Shown here in pieces: positions 23,939-31,520 of a DNA stretch of 42,850 nucleotides. The DNA is taken from the NCBI GenBank assembly GCA_035315065.1, contig DATFYM010000255.1, positions 1 through 42,850 of the forward strand. Direction: 5' to 3'. The position numbers and the translations under genes were made by a program. Under the pieces are notes generated by a model. That model ran no database searches. It was not told the origin of the DNA and saw only the letters and a program-made list of their open reading frames with translations. Position 1 is the stretch's first letter. Each line of letters opens with the position of its first letter. The stretch is from DATFYM01 sp035315065 (GTDB taxonomy: Bacteria > Acidobacteriota > Terriglobia > UBA7540).

Positions 23939-26900
23939 ATGAACTTCTCAGAACCATTCATTCGAAGGCCCATTGCGACAACGCTCATCATGATTGCCAT
24001 CGCGCTGGCGGGCGCCGTGGCCTTTCGGCTGCTGCCGGTGTCGCCGCTGCCCCAGGTGGACTTTCCCACTATCTCGGTGAACGCGGGTTTGCCGGGCGCA
24101 AGCCCTGAGACCATGGCTTCGGCGGTCGCCACCCCGCTGGAGCGCCAATTCACCCGAATTGCGTCGGTTACCGAGATGACTTCGTCCAGCAGTCTGGGTT
24201 CCACCAGTATTACCCTGCAATTCGATCTCAACCGCGACATCAACGCCGCCGCGCGCGACGTGCAGGCGGCGATCAACGCGGCCCGTGGTTATCTTCCCAG
24301 CAATCTTCCCAGTAATCCGTCCTACCGGAAAGTGAATCCTGCGGATTCGCCCATCTTCATGCTGGCGCTCACCTCCGACGTGCTCTCCAAGAGCCAGATG
24401 TATGATGCCGCTTCCTCGATCATGGCCCAAAAACTGGCGCAGGTGAGCGGCGTGGGCCAGGTGGTCGTAGGCGGGGGCGCGTTGCCCGGGGTCCGGATCG
24501 AGTTGAACCCCACCGCCCTGAACAAGTACGGCATCGGCCTGGAGCAGGTGCGGGGAGTGCTGAGCGCTGCCAATGCCAACACCCCGAAAGGGCACTTCTC
24601 CGACGGTCACCACATGTGGGAGGTGGGCGCCAACGATCAGTTGTTGAAGGCCATCGATTACCAACCCCTGATCATTGCTTACCGCAATGGTTCGGCGGTG
24701 CGCGTCTCGGACGTCGGCCTGACGCGAGACGCCCCGGAAGACATTCGCAACTCCGGCTACGCCAACGGCAAGCCCTCGGTTCTGGTCATCATTTTCCGCC
24801 AGCCCAATGCCAACATCATCGCTACTGTGGATGGCGTCCGCGCCGCGCTCCCGCAACTCAAGGCCGCTATTCCCCAATCGATCGACATGCGGGTGGCCAT
24901 GGACCAGACCCTGACCATCCGCGCCTCGGTGGCAAACGTCGAACAAACGTTGATCATCTCGGTGATCCTGGTGATCCTGGTGGTCTTTTTTTTCCTTCGC
25001 AACCCGCGCACCACCCTCATCCCCAGCGTCGCCGTTCCCGTGTCGCTGATCGGGACCTTCGGCGTGATGTACCTGTTGGGCTACAGCCTCGACAACCTCT
25101 CGTTAATGGCGCTGACCATCTCCACCGGCTTTGTGGTAGACGACGCCATCGTGGTGATCGAAAACATTTCCCGTTACCTGGAGCAGGGCATGCACCCGTT
25201 CCAGGCCGCGCTGAAGGGGGCCAAAGAAATCGGCTCCACCGTGCTGACCATCAGCATTTCACTGGTGGCGGTGTTTATTCCCTTGCTGCTGATGGGGGGG
25301 ATTGTAGGCCGTCTGTTCCGCGAGTTCGCTGTGACCCTTTCGGTGGCGATCCTGGTCTCCATGGCGGTTTCGCTCACTGCGACTCCCAGCATGTGCGCGC
25401 ACCTGCTGAAGCAGCACCAGTCGCATGGCCGGATCTACCGCCTCAGTGAAAGGGGTTTCAACGCAGTGGTGAATGCTTATGGCCGGACGCTTGCCGGAGT
25501 GCTTCGCTACCCGGCGATTACTCTGGCCATACTGCTGGGGACCCTGGTACTTAATGTTTATCTTTATATTTATGTTCCTAAAGGGTTTTTTCCACAGCAA
25601 GATAACGGCCGAATAATGGGTGCCATCCAAGCCGACCAGGACACCTCGTTTCAAGCCATGGACAAGCTCCTGCAGCAAATGGTCAAAATCGTCCACGACG
25701 ATCCGGCGGTGGACACCGTGATGGGGTTCACGGGGGGCGGAAACTCCGCGCGCATGTTCTGCTCCCTGAAGAACCCCGGAGAGCGAGACCTCCCGACCGC
25801 GCCCGCCGCCAAGAGAAACATCACGGCTGACCAGATCATCGCCCGCCTGCGGCCCAAACTGGCGGGGGTACCGGGCGCCACGCTCTACCTTCAGGCTTCG
25901 CAAGACGTGCGCGTGGGAGGGCGCTTCGGCGCCTCCCAGTATCAGTACACCATGCGGGGCGACAACCTCCAGGACCTTATTGACTACGCTCCCCGCATGC
26001 TCGCCCAGTTGAGAACCATTCCGAGTATTGCGGACGTGAACAGCGACCAGCAGGACCGCGGGTTGCAGGCCTACGTAACCTACGATCGCATAACGGCGGC
26101 GCGCTTCGGTATCTCGCCGCAGTTGATCGATTCCACGCTCTACGACGCTTTCGGCCAGCGGCAGGTCTCCACCATGTACACGTCGCTGAATCAGTACCAC
26201 GTGATCATGGAGGTGGCGCCGCAATACTGGGCGGACCCGCAGTTTTTGAACCAGATGTATGTGCGCTCCCCGAGTGGCGGAGAGGTTCCCCTGGGCGCTA
26301 TCAGCCGTCATGTGAACATCACCGCGCCGTTGTCGGTCAACCACCAGGGCCTCGCTCCGGCGGTGACCATCTCTTTCAACCTCCAGCCGGGCATTGCCCT
26401 GGGAGACGCCGTGCTGACCATCAATTCGGCCGCCGCCAAAGTCGGCCTTCCACCAACCATTCACACTGGGTTTTCCGGGACGGCGCAGGCCTACCAGGAT
26501 TCGCTGGGCAGCGAGCCCTTGCTGATTGCTGCGGCGCTGCTGACGGTTTACCTGGTATTGGGTATTCTTTACGAGAGCTACGTCCACCCGGTGACCATTC
26601 TCTCCACGCTGCCCTCGGCCGGTGTGGGCGCTTTGCTGGCCCTCCTGATCACTCACACCGATCTCAGCGTTATTGCCGTGATCGGAATCGTCCTGCTGAT
26701 CGGGCTGGTGAAGAAGAACGGCATCCTGATGGTCGATTTTGCCATTTCCGCCGAGCGAAACGAAGGCCGGAGTTCGCACGACGCCATCTACGAGGCTTGC
26801 TTGCTGCGCTTACGCCCGATTCTGATGACCACGTTTGCCGCAATGCTGGGGGCGCTGCCCTTGGCGCTGGGCACGGGTACGGGGTCGGAGCTGCGCCGCC

Positions 26901-27061
26901 CGCTGGGGATCGCGATCATCGGCGGCTTGCTGCTAAGCCAGTTGCTCACCCTGTATACGACGCCGGTGGTGTATCTCTACTTTGACCGGCTTCAGAATTG
27001 GCGGGAACGAGCCCGGTCCCGGCACCGCGGCGAAATCGGGGCGTTGGGGTCGGAGGCGTGA
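23939..27061 (+). CDS. mdtC: RND multidrug efflux pump, second subunit (MdtC-like)
   Basis: This 1040-residue HAE1-family pump is paralogous to the preceding gene. It keeps FIRRPIATTLIMIAIALAGA at the start, LPQVDFPTISV, the TM4 GFVVDDAIVVIEN pair of aspartates, FFPQQDNGRIMG and GTGTGSELRRPLG. Length is standard. Where MdtB has the Ser/Gly-rich insert this protein reads RSPSGGEVPLGAI, so it has the usual loop. Pairing of two different RND subunits behind one adaptor suggests a heteromeric MdtB2C-like trimer. The start lies after the palindrome at 23631-23920, so its own translation signal is needed; only a weak purine run precedes the ATG. Confidence 0.95.
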   Translation: MNFSEPFIRRPIATTLIMIAIALAGAVAFRLLPVSPLPQVDFPTISVNAGLPGASPETMASAVATPLERQFTRIASVTEMTSSSSLGSTSITLQFDLNRDINAAARDVQAAINAARGYLPSNLPSNPSYRKVNPADSPIFMLALTSDVLSKSQMYDAASSIMAQKLAQVSGVGQVVVGGGALPGVRIELNPTALNKYGIGLEQVRGVLSAANANTPKGHFSDGHHMWEVGANDQLLKAIDYQPLIIAYRNGSAVRVSDVGLTRDAPEDIRNSGYANGKPSVLVIIFRQPNANIIATVDGVRAALPQLKAAIPQSIDMRVAMDQTLTIRASVANVEQTLIISVILVILVVFFFLRNPRTTLIPSVAVPVSLIGTFGVMYLLGYSLDNLSLMALTISTGFVVDDAIVVIENISRYLEQGMHPFQAALKGAKEIGSTVLTISISLVAVFIPLLLMGGIVGRLFREFAVTLSVAILVSMAVSLTATPSMCAHLLKQHQSHGRIYRLSERGFNAVVNAYGRTLAGVLRYPAITLAILLGTLVLNVYLYIYVPKGFFPQQDNGRIMGAIQADQDTSFQAMDKLLQQMVKIVHDDPAVDTVMGFTGGGNSARMFCSLKNPGERDLPTAPAAKRNITADQIIARLRPKLAGVPGATLYLQASQDVRVGGRFGASQYQYTMRGDNLQDLIDYAPRMLAQLRTIPSIADVNSDQQDRGLQAYVTYDRITAARFGISPQLIDSTLYDAFGQRQVSTMYTSLNQYHVIMEVAPQYWADPQFLNQMYVRSPSGGEVPLGAISRHVNITAPLSVNHQGLAPAVTISFNLQPGIALGDAVLTINSAAAKVGLPPTIHTGFSGTAQAYQDSLGSEPLLIAAALLTVYLVLGILYESYVHPVTILSTLPSAGVGALLALLITHTDLSVIAVIGIVLLIGLVKKNGILMVDFAISAERNEGRSSHDAIYEACLLRLRPILMTTFAAMLGALPLALGTGTGSELRRPLGIAIIGGLLLSQLLTLYTTPVVYLYFDRLQNWRERARSRHRGEIGALGSEA

Positions 27062-27105
27062 CGAAGAGTCGAAGGTCGAAGGTTGAAGGTTGAAGGTCGA
27101 AAGGT
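27062..27105. repeat. 7-bp-period array (GAAGGTT unit) after the pump gene
   Basis: Units GAAGGTC, GAAGGTT, GAAGGTT and GAAGGTC follow the mdtC stop codon directly. No paired arm is visible nearby. The unit resembles the AGTCGAA family. Confidence 0.8.
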
Positions 27106-27148
27106 CCAATCCTCGTGGTTTGTCGTTCCAGACAAACTCGCTACCGTC

Positions 27149-27289
27149 ATGCGAGAGGAAGGCGAGCAACTCAGCAACGCGCAAGAGGCCGAGTTGCTTG
27201 CGGACTACCGCGAGAGGGCCAACGATCGGGAGCGCGAAGCCGAGGCGCTAGAATGGTGCGAGGCACTGATAGGTGATGCAACCTTGTGA
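27149..27289 (+). CDS. Possible small acidic protein
   Basis: This is a 46-residue frame from ATG 27149, extendable upstream to a TTG inside the heptamer array. The charged helical sequence (EEGEQLSNAQEAELLADYRE then AEALEWCEALIGD) resembles C-terminal segments of small antitoxin-like proteins. No toxin gene is adjacent, so it may be a remnant. The stop codon lies in the left arm of the following palindrome. Moderate to low confidence that it is expressed. Confidence 0.35.
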   Translation: MREEGEQLSNAQEAELLADYRERANDREREAEALEWCEALIGDATL

Positions 27290-27387
27290 ACAAATCCTGG
27301 GAGCGCGGGCATCTTGCCCGCTCTTCCGTAAGAGCCTTAAGATCCAGGGCGGGCAAGATGCCCGCGCTCCCAGGATTTTGTTCACAC
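27285..27387. repeat. Inverted repeat, CTGGGAGCGCGGGC family (copy 3)
   Basis: The left arm 27285-27322 (TGTGAACAAA, TCCTGGGAGCGCGGGC, ATCTTGCCCGC) pairs almost perfectly with 27347-27387. The core arms match copies 1 and 2. A strong hairpin of this kind could terminate transcription; that is inference. Confidence 0.9.
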
Positions 27388-27449
27388 GTTATGAAGAGCT
27401 GGAAGCTGAGAGCTGACGCCTGACAGATAAAGGAGTTGTTCCACCGTTC

Positions 27450-28148
27450 ATGAAGACCACGATCATAAAGATTACGCTTCGCGCCCTCCTGACTGTTGCT
27501 GTTTTCGCGTGCGTCGCCCTCAGTGTGCCGTACTCGGGTGCTCCAGCCTCCGAACGCCCCGCCCAGAATTCCGATGCTCAGGAAGCGCGCATTCAGCACA
27601 TCGAGGCGACAGCGGTCGATATGCACATGGGCGCGGGCCAGCCGCCGCTGCGGCTCGACCTGCAGAAGTTAATGCAGCTCTATAGGGTTTCTGGTCTAAG
27701 TATCGCTGTCATCGACAATTATCAGATTGCTTGGGCCAAGGGTTACGGGGTGATCGAGCCAGGATCCACCGTGCCCGTCACGCCCACGACGCTTTTCCAG
27801 GCCGGCTCCATCAGCAAGCCCGTGGCGGCAACAGGCGCGCTCTACCTGGTCGAGCAAGGCAAACTCTCGCTCGACGAGGACGTGAACCAGAAGCTCAAGA
27901 CGTGGCAAGTGCCGGAGAACGAATTCACGAAAAATGAGAAGGTGACACTGCGCCGGCTGATGTCGCACAGTGCGGGGCTCACGGTTCACGGCTTTCCCGG
28001 GTACGACGTGAACGACCCCCTGCCGTCGCTGGTCCAGATCTTCAACGGAGAGAAGCCGGCCAACACGCCGCCGATCCGCGTGGATATCGTGCCGGCACCC
28101 AGGTGCGCTATTCGGGCGGTGGCGTCACCATCGAGCAGCAGCTTATGA
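27450..28148 (+). CDS. Beta-lactamase-family serine hydrolase, 5' part of a frameshifted gene
   Basis: This is the N-terminal half of a class C beta-lactamase/DD-peptidase-fold protein. A signal peptide (residues 1-33) precedes the domain. SGLSIAVIDNYQIAWAKGYG is the typical entry strand, S120 and K123 (GSISK) form the SxxK catalytic pair, and LRRLMSHSAGLT is the conserved HTSGL-type turn. At about 28094 the frame slips: GTGCCGGCACCCAG should read GTGCCGGGCACCCAG, giving PGTQVRYSGGG. One missing G explains the break. After that the frame runs on through unrelated codons to 28148. The rest of the protein continues in the next frame. Confidence 0.88.
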   Translation: MKTTIIKITLRALLTVAVFACVALSVPYSGAPASERPAQNSDAQEARIQHIEATAVDMHMGAGQPPLRLDLQKLMQLYRVSGLSIAVIDNYQIAWAKGYGVIEPGSTVPVTPTTLFQAGSISKPVAATGALYLVEQGKLSLDEDVNQKLKTWQVPENEFTKNEKVTLRRLMSHSAGLTVHGFPGYDVNDPLPSLVQIFNGEKPANTPPIRVDIVPAPRCAIRAVASPSSSSL

Positions 28149-29035
28149 TGGACGTCACGGGCACGCCGTTCCCGGCTCTCCTGCGCGAGATCGTGCTCGA
28201 CAAGATTGGCATGACCGACAGCAGCTACGAGCAGCCGCTGCCCCCGGCCCTGGCTGCCCGGACGGCCAGCGGGACCTGGCCACACGGCACGGTGGTCCAT
28301 GGAAGGTGGCACATCTACCCGGAGATGGCCGCAGCGGGGTTGTGGACCACGCCCACCGACCTGTGCAAGTTCGCGATTGAAATCGCGCTCTCCAAGCATG
28401 GCAAGTCGAACCGTGTGCTTTCCGAGAAGATGACGCGCGAAATGCTGACCCCGGTGATGGATGACGCTGGGCTCGGCTTCTTTATGGACAGGGACAATCC
28501 TGGACAGTTCGGCCACAACGGCGCCGACCAAGGCTTTCAGGCGGTGCTGACCATGAACGCCGAATCGGGCCAAGGCGTGGCGATCATGGCGAACTCGGAT
28601 AACGGGCAAGCTGTGGAGAACCTGGTGCTGCTACGGGTCGCGAAGGAGCATGGCTGGAACTATCGACCCTCGGAGCCGGGCGCCTTTGAAACGCTCCTGC
28701 TGATCGACAAACTCAAAGGTGTGCAAGCCGCGCTCCAGCGCTACACGGAACTTAAGCAATCCTTGTCGGCAGAGCAGAAGGTGGAGGAAGGCACTCTCAA
28801 CAACTTAGGCTACACGCTGCTATTCTCGGGCCAGACCGAGGACGCCATCGCCGTTTTCCAGCGCAATGTGCAGGAATACCCGAAGTCGGCTGACGTTTAT
28901 GACAGTCTGGGTCGGGCGTACGTGAAAGCCGGCAGGAAGGACCTGGCGATTCAGAACTATGAGATGTCGCTGCGACTGAACCCGAAGAACCAGAACGCAG
29001 TGGATTGGCTGAAGAAATTGAAGGAGATGAAATGA
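28103..29035 (+). CDS. Beta-lactamase-family serine hydrolase with TPR tail, 3' part of the frameshifted gene
   Basis: This frame continues the hydrolase begun at 27450. RYSGGGVTIEQQLM holds the YxG/YxN catalytic tyrosine region, and FGHNGADQGFQ is the third (HxG) motif. From about residue 215 the domain is followed by a helical tail with two tetratricopeptide repeats (NNLGYTLLFSGQTEDAIAVF, YDSLGRAYVKAGRKDLAIQN). Serine hydrolases with C-terminal TPRs are common in Acidobacteria and Bacteroidetes. The GTG at 28103 is simply the first start-like codon after the frame break, not a believable start. If the missing G is a sequencing error the full protein is about 528 residues. Confidence 0.88.
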   Translation: MRYSGGGVTIEQQLMMDVTGTPFPALLREIVLDKIGMTDSSYEQPLPPALAARTASGTWPHGTVVHGRWHIYPEMAAAGLWTTPTDLCKFAIEIALSKHGKSNRVLSEKMTREMLTPVMDDAGLGFFMDRDNPGQFGHNGADQGFQAVLTMNAESGQGVAIMANSDNGQAVENLVLLRVAKEHGWNYRPSEPGAFETLLLIDKLKGVQAALQRYTELKQSLSAEQKVEEGTLNNLGYTLLFSGQTEDAIAVFQRNVQEYPKSADVYDSLGRAYVKAGRKDLAIQNYEMSLRLNPKNQNAVDWLKKLKEMK

Positions 29036-29086
29036 GATGGCCCACAGGGGAAGGAGGCTCGGTGAGAAGGTGTGAAAAAACGAGAA

Positions 29087-29171
29087 GTTTCTCGCAAAGG
29101 CGCAATGCCGCGCAGAGTCGCAAAGAAGAGATCCTTTGCTCGCTTGCGGACTGTGCGCCTTGGGCAAGAAA
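29087..29171. repeat. Degenerate CGCAAAG hairpin
   Basis: The left arm 29087-29127 (GTTTCTCGCAAAGGCGCA to GTCGCAAAG) is an imperfect reverse complement of 29134-29171 (CTTTGCTCGC to GGGCAAGAAAC). The unit spacing is close to 7 bp but less regular than in the other arrays. It lies downstream of the hydrolase gene. Confidence 0.75.
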
Positions 29172-29728
29172 CACTTTTGTTTTTCCAATTCCTTTATACG
29201 TTCTGAGTCGCCGCGATAGCTGAAACGGACTTGACTTTGGGATAACCGCATGGTAGACTTGATCGGTATGTTCCAGCTAACCGTTTGGCCGGTTCGGTCA
29301 CCAGTTCTACCGATGAGAAGGCATATTTACTCAGATTATAAAAGAGCTAGAGTTAAGCAGCCACCTTGCTTCAAATGTGGATCGGCGATCTTTATGATTA
29401 TTTATGTGGTAGAACTGATAAAATTAACCTAACATTTAATTGTTTATTCCCCGAAACACTAGTGGAAAACAGATATTGCAAACAAAGGGGTTACTTGAAA
29501 CGAAGCCACTTTTTGGGCGTTTTCGGACGTTTTTGAGGGTACAAAATCTTACCAAATTCTACCATTTTTGACCAAAAACGTACACCGAACGGGGCTCGAA
29601 GAGGTAGTTAAAGGGCAGTTTTTCGCGACCGATTTATTAAAACGTGTCAAGTCTGGCGGACGATGTCAAGCTATAACAGGCAGGCTAACGCGCTGTTGCA
29701 ATGCTTACGAAAATGAGGAGTTGAGAGC
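29172..29728. other. AT-rich non-coding island upstream of the outer-membrane factor gene
   Basis: The segment about 29300-29640 is plainly richer in A and T than any other part of the window (for example ATTTATGTGGTAGAACTG, TTAACCTAACATTTAATTG, CCATTTTTGACCAAAAACG). No convincing gene is present. It may carry the promoter of the channel gene or be transferred DNA. No pair of -35/-10 boxes could be fixed with confidence. Confidence 0.5.
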
Positions 29729-31291
29729 ATGTTGCTCTTGCTAGTCAAGCGTGTTTTCCCGGAAGTCGGGAGTTGGGAGTCGGGAGTCGGCAAACCGTCG
29801 CCGTTGCCTTCTGCCGACTGCGGACTGCCTTCCGCCTTCTGCGTTCTGCTTTCTACTTTCTGCCTTGCCTGCACGGTGGGTCCGAACTACAAGCGGGCCA
29901 GCGCCCCCGTCCCTCCGGCGTACAAGGAAACGGCGCCCGAAAGCTTCAAGGAGGCGGGGGATTGGAAACCGGCCCAGCCCAACGACCAGGCAAGCAAGGG
30001 TAAGTGGTGGGAGATCTATAACGATCCCGAACTCAACGCGCTGGAGGAGCAAGTCAGCATCTCCAACCAGAACGTCTTGATGGCGGAGGCGCAGTTTCGC
30101 GAGGCTGAAGCCGCGGTTCGAATCGCGCGCGCGGGACTGTACCCAACGCTCAGCGGAAGTGTATCCATTACAAACTCCCGAGCTCCGGTCACCCCGAGTG
30201 CTGGCCTTGGGAATTTCACTCCCGCTTCGCGCACCACTTATGACTTGCCTGTGGGCGCATCTTGGGTGCCGGACCTTTGGGGCAACATTCGTCGCGGCGT
30301 TACGGGGAGTATGGCGACAGCCCAGGCGAGCGCCGCGCAGTTAGAAAACGCCCGTTTGTCGTTCCAGGGAGAGCTGGCTCAAGACTACTTCCAACTGCGG
30401 GGCACGGATGGCGACTACGACCTGCTGGACCGCACGGTGAAGTCCTATCAGGACTATTTGACGCTGACCCAGAACCGGTTTAACGCCGGCGTCGCCTCGG
30501 GAGCCGACGTGGCCCAGGCGGAAACCCAATTAGACGGTGCCCGGGCGGAATTGGTGGACCTGGAGGTGACGCGCAACCAGTTGGAACACGCCATTGCGAT
30601 CCTGACGGGCAAGCCGCCGCTGGCCGTCACCGTGAGTCACGCGCCGATCGCGGCCACGCAGCCCCCGCCCGTTCCCATTGGAGTTCCTTCCACCTTGCTG
30701 GAACGGCGCCCCGACATCGCCGCCGCCGAGCGTCAGATGGCAGCGGCCAACGAGCAGATTGGCATCGCGCAATCCGCCTTCTATCCCACGCTCACGCTCA
30801 GTGCGACTGGGGGATTGGAAAGCTCGCGCCTCGGCACTTGGATACAGTGGCCTAGCCGCTTCTGGTCGGTGGGGCCGCAGTTGGCGGAGACGCTTTTTGA
30901 TGCCGGACGGCGCCACGCCCAGGTGGCGCAGGCGCAGGCCGCCTTCGATGCCACCATCGCCAGCTACCGGCAGACGGTCCTCAACGGCTTCCAGCAGGTG
31001 GAGGATGATCTCTCGGCGTTGCGCGTGCTCGAGAAAGAAGCCGGCGTGGAGAGCGACACGGTGCAGGCCGCCGAGCTGGCGCTGCGGATCACCACCGACC
31101 AATACAAGGCGGGGACCGTCAGCTACCTGCAGGTCATCATTTCGCAGACCGCCGCTTTCACGGCTGAGAAAGCTGCCGTGGACATCCTCACCCGCCGCCT
31201 GGCGGCCAGCGTCTCCCTGGTGCAGGCCCTGGGCGGCGGCTGGAACGCGTCCCAATTGCCCAAGGCTAGCGACCTGGTCAGCGCCAGGTAG
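29729..31291 (+). CDS. Outer-membrane efflux channel (OprM/NodT family lipoprotein)
   Basis: This trimeric TolC-type channel would complete the MdtABC-like pump. The mature part is typical: CTVGPNYKRASAPVPPAYKE, then two outer-membrane efflux domains (about 80-280 and 300-505), including LLERRPDIAAAERQMAAANEQIG and SAFYPTLTLSATGG. The N-terminus is unusual. Residues about 9-50 are encoded by a 7-bp-period repeat array (29764-29871), and the lipobox reads TFCLAC rather than the usual LAGC. Export could use the hydrophobic LPSAFCVLLSTFCLAC stretch. The ATG at 29729 is the longest likely start, and a TTG at 29804 is also in frame. It lies 2.7 kb after mdtC, beyond the hydrolase. Confidence 0.9.
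   Translation: MLLLLVKRVFPEVGSWESGVGKPSPLPSADCGLPSAFCVLLSTFCLACTVGPNYKRASAPVPPAYKETAPESFKEAGDWKPAQPNDQASKGKWWEIYNDPELNALEEQVSISNQNVLMAEAQFREAEAAVRIARAGLYPTLSGSVSITNSRAPVTPSAGLGNFTPASRTTYDLPVGASWVPDLWGNIRRGVTGSMATAQASAAQLENARLSFQGELAQDYFQLRGTDGDYDLLDRTVKSYQDYLTLTQNRFNAGVASGADVAQAETQLDGARAELVDLEVTRNQLEHAIAILTGKPPLAVTVSHAPIAATQPPPVPIGVPSTLLERRPDIAAAERQMAAANEQIGIAQSAFYPTLTLSATGGLESSRLGTWIQWPSRFWSVGPQLAETLFDAGRRHAQVAQAQAAFDATIASYRQTVLNGFQQVEDDLSALRVLEKEAGVESDTVQAAELALRITTDQYKAGTVSYLQVIISQTAAFTAEKAAVDILTRRLAASVSLVQALGGGWNASQLPKASDLVSAR
29764..29871. repeat. 7-bp-period arrays inside a coding sequence
   Basis: GTCGGGAGTTGGGAGTCGGG units (29764-29789) are followed by CTGCGGACTGCC and CCTTCTGCGTTCTGC units (about 29806-29871). 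The second set is the same family as the right arm at 11524-11574. Both lie within the N-terminal codons of the outer-membrane channel gene. Confidence 0.85.
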
Positions 31292-31486
31292 GGGATTTTG
31301 GATTTTGGATTTTGGATTTTGGATTGAAGACCAAGACGTGATTTGCCAGATTTTCGATCCAACCGCGAAGGAGTTTTGATTGAAGATCAGGGCCCTTGGA
31401 TTTTGGCGACTTCGGACTTAAGCCACAGGCCGACAAAGTTATGTGTTGTTCTTCAATCCAAAATCCAAAATCCAAAATCCAAAATT
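31292..31486. repeat. 7-bp-period hairpin array (GGATTTT unit)
   Basis: Four to five GGATTTT units at 31292-31330 end in GGATTGAAGA. The complement CTTCAATCCAAAATCC runs from 31450 to 31486. The ~120-bp loop holds an extra CTTGGATTTTGG copy and no gene. The array begins at the stop codon of the channel gene and ends shortly before the methyltransferase Shine-Dalgarno. Confidence 0.93.
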
Positions 31487-31520
31487 TCCCCACGGCTGGG
31501 CATCATCAAGGAGGAGACCC

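Noticed and set aside
29250..29432. 60-residue open frame in the AT-rich island
   Set aside because: No ribosome site, no motif, and the composition is unlike coding DNA nearby.
31443..31520. Upstream extension of the MetE-like gene
   Set aside because: It would begin in the GGATTTT heptamer arm; AAGGAGGAG directly before ATG 31521 marks the true start.
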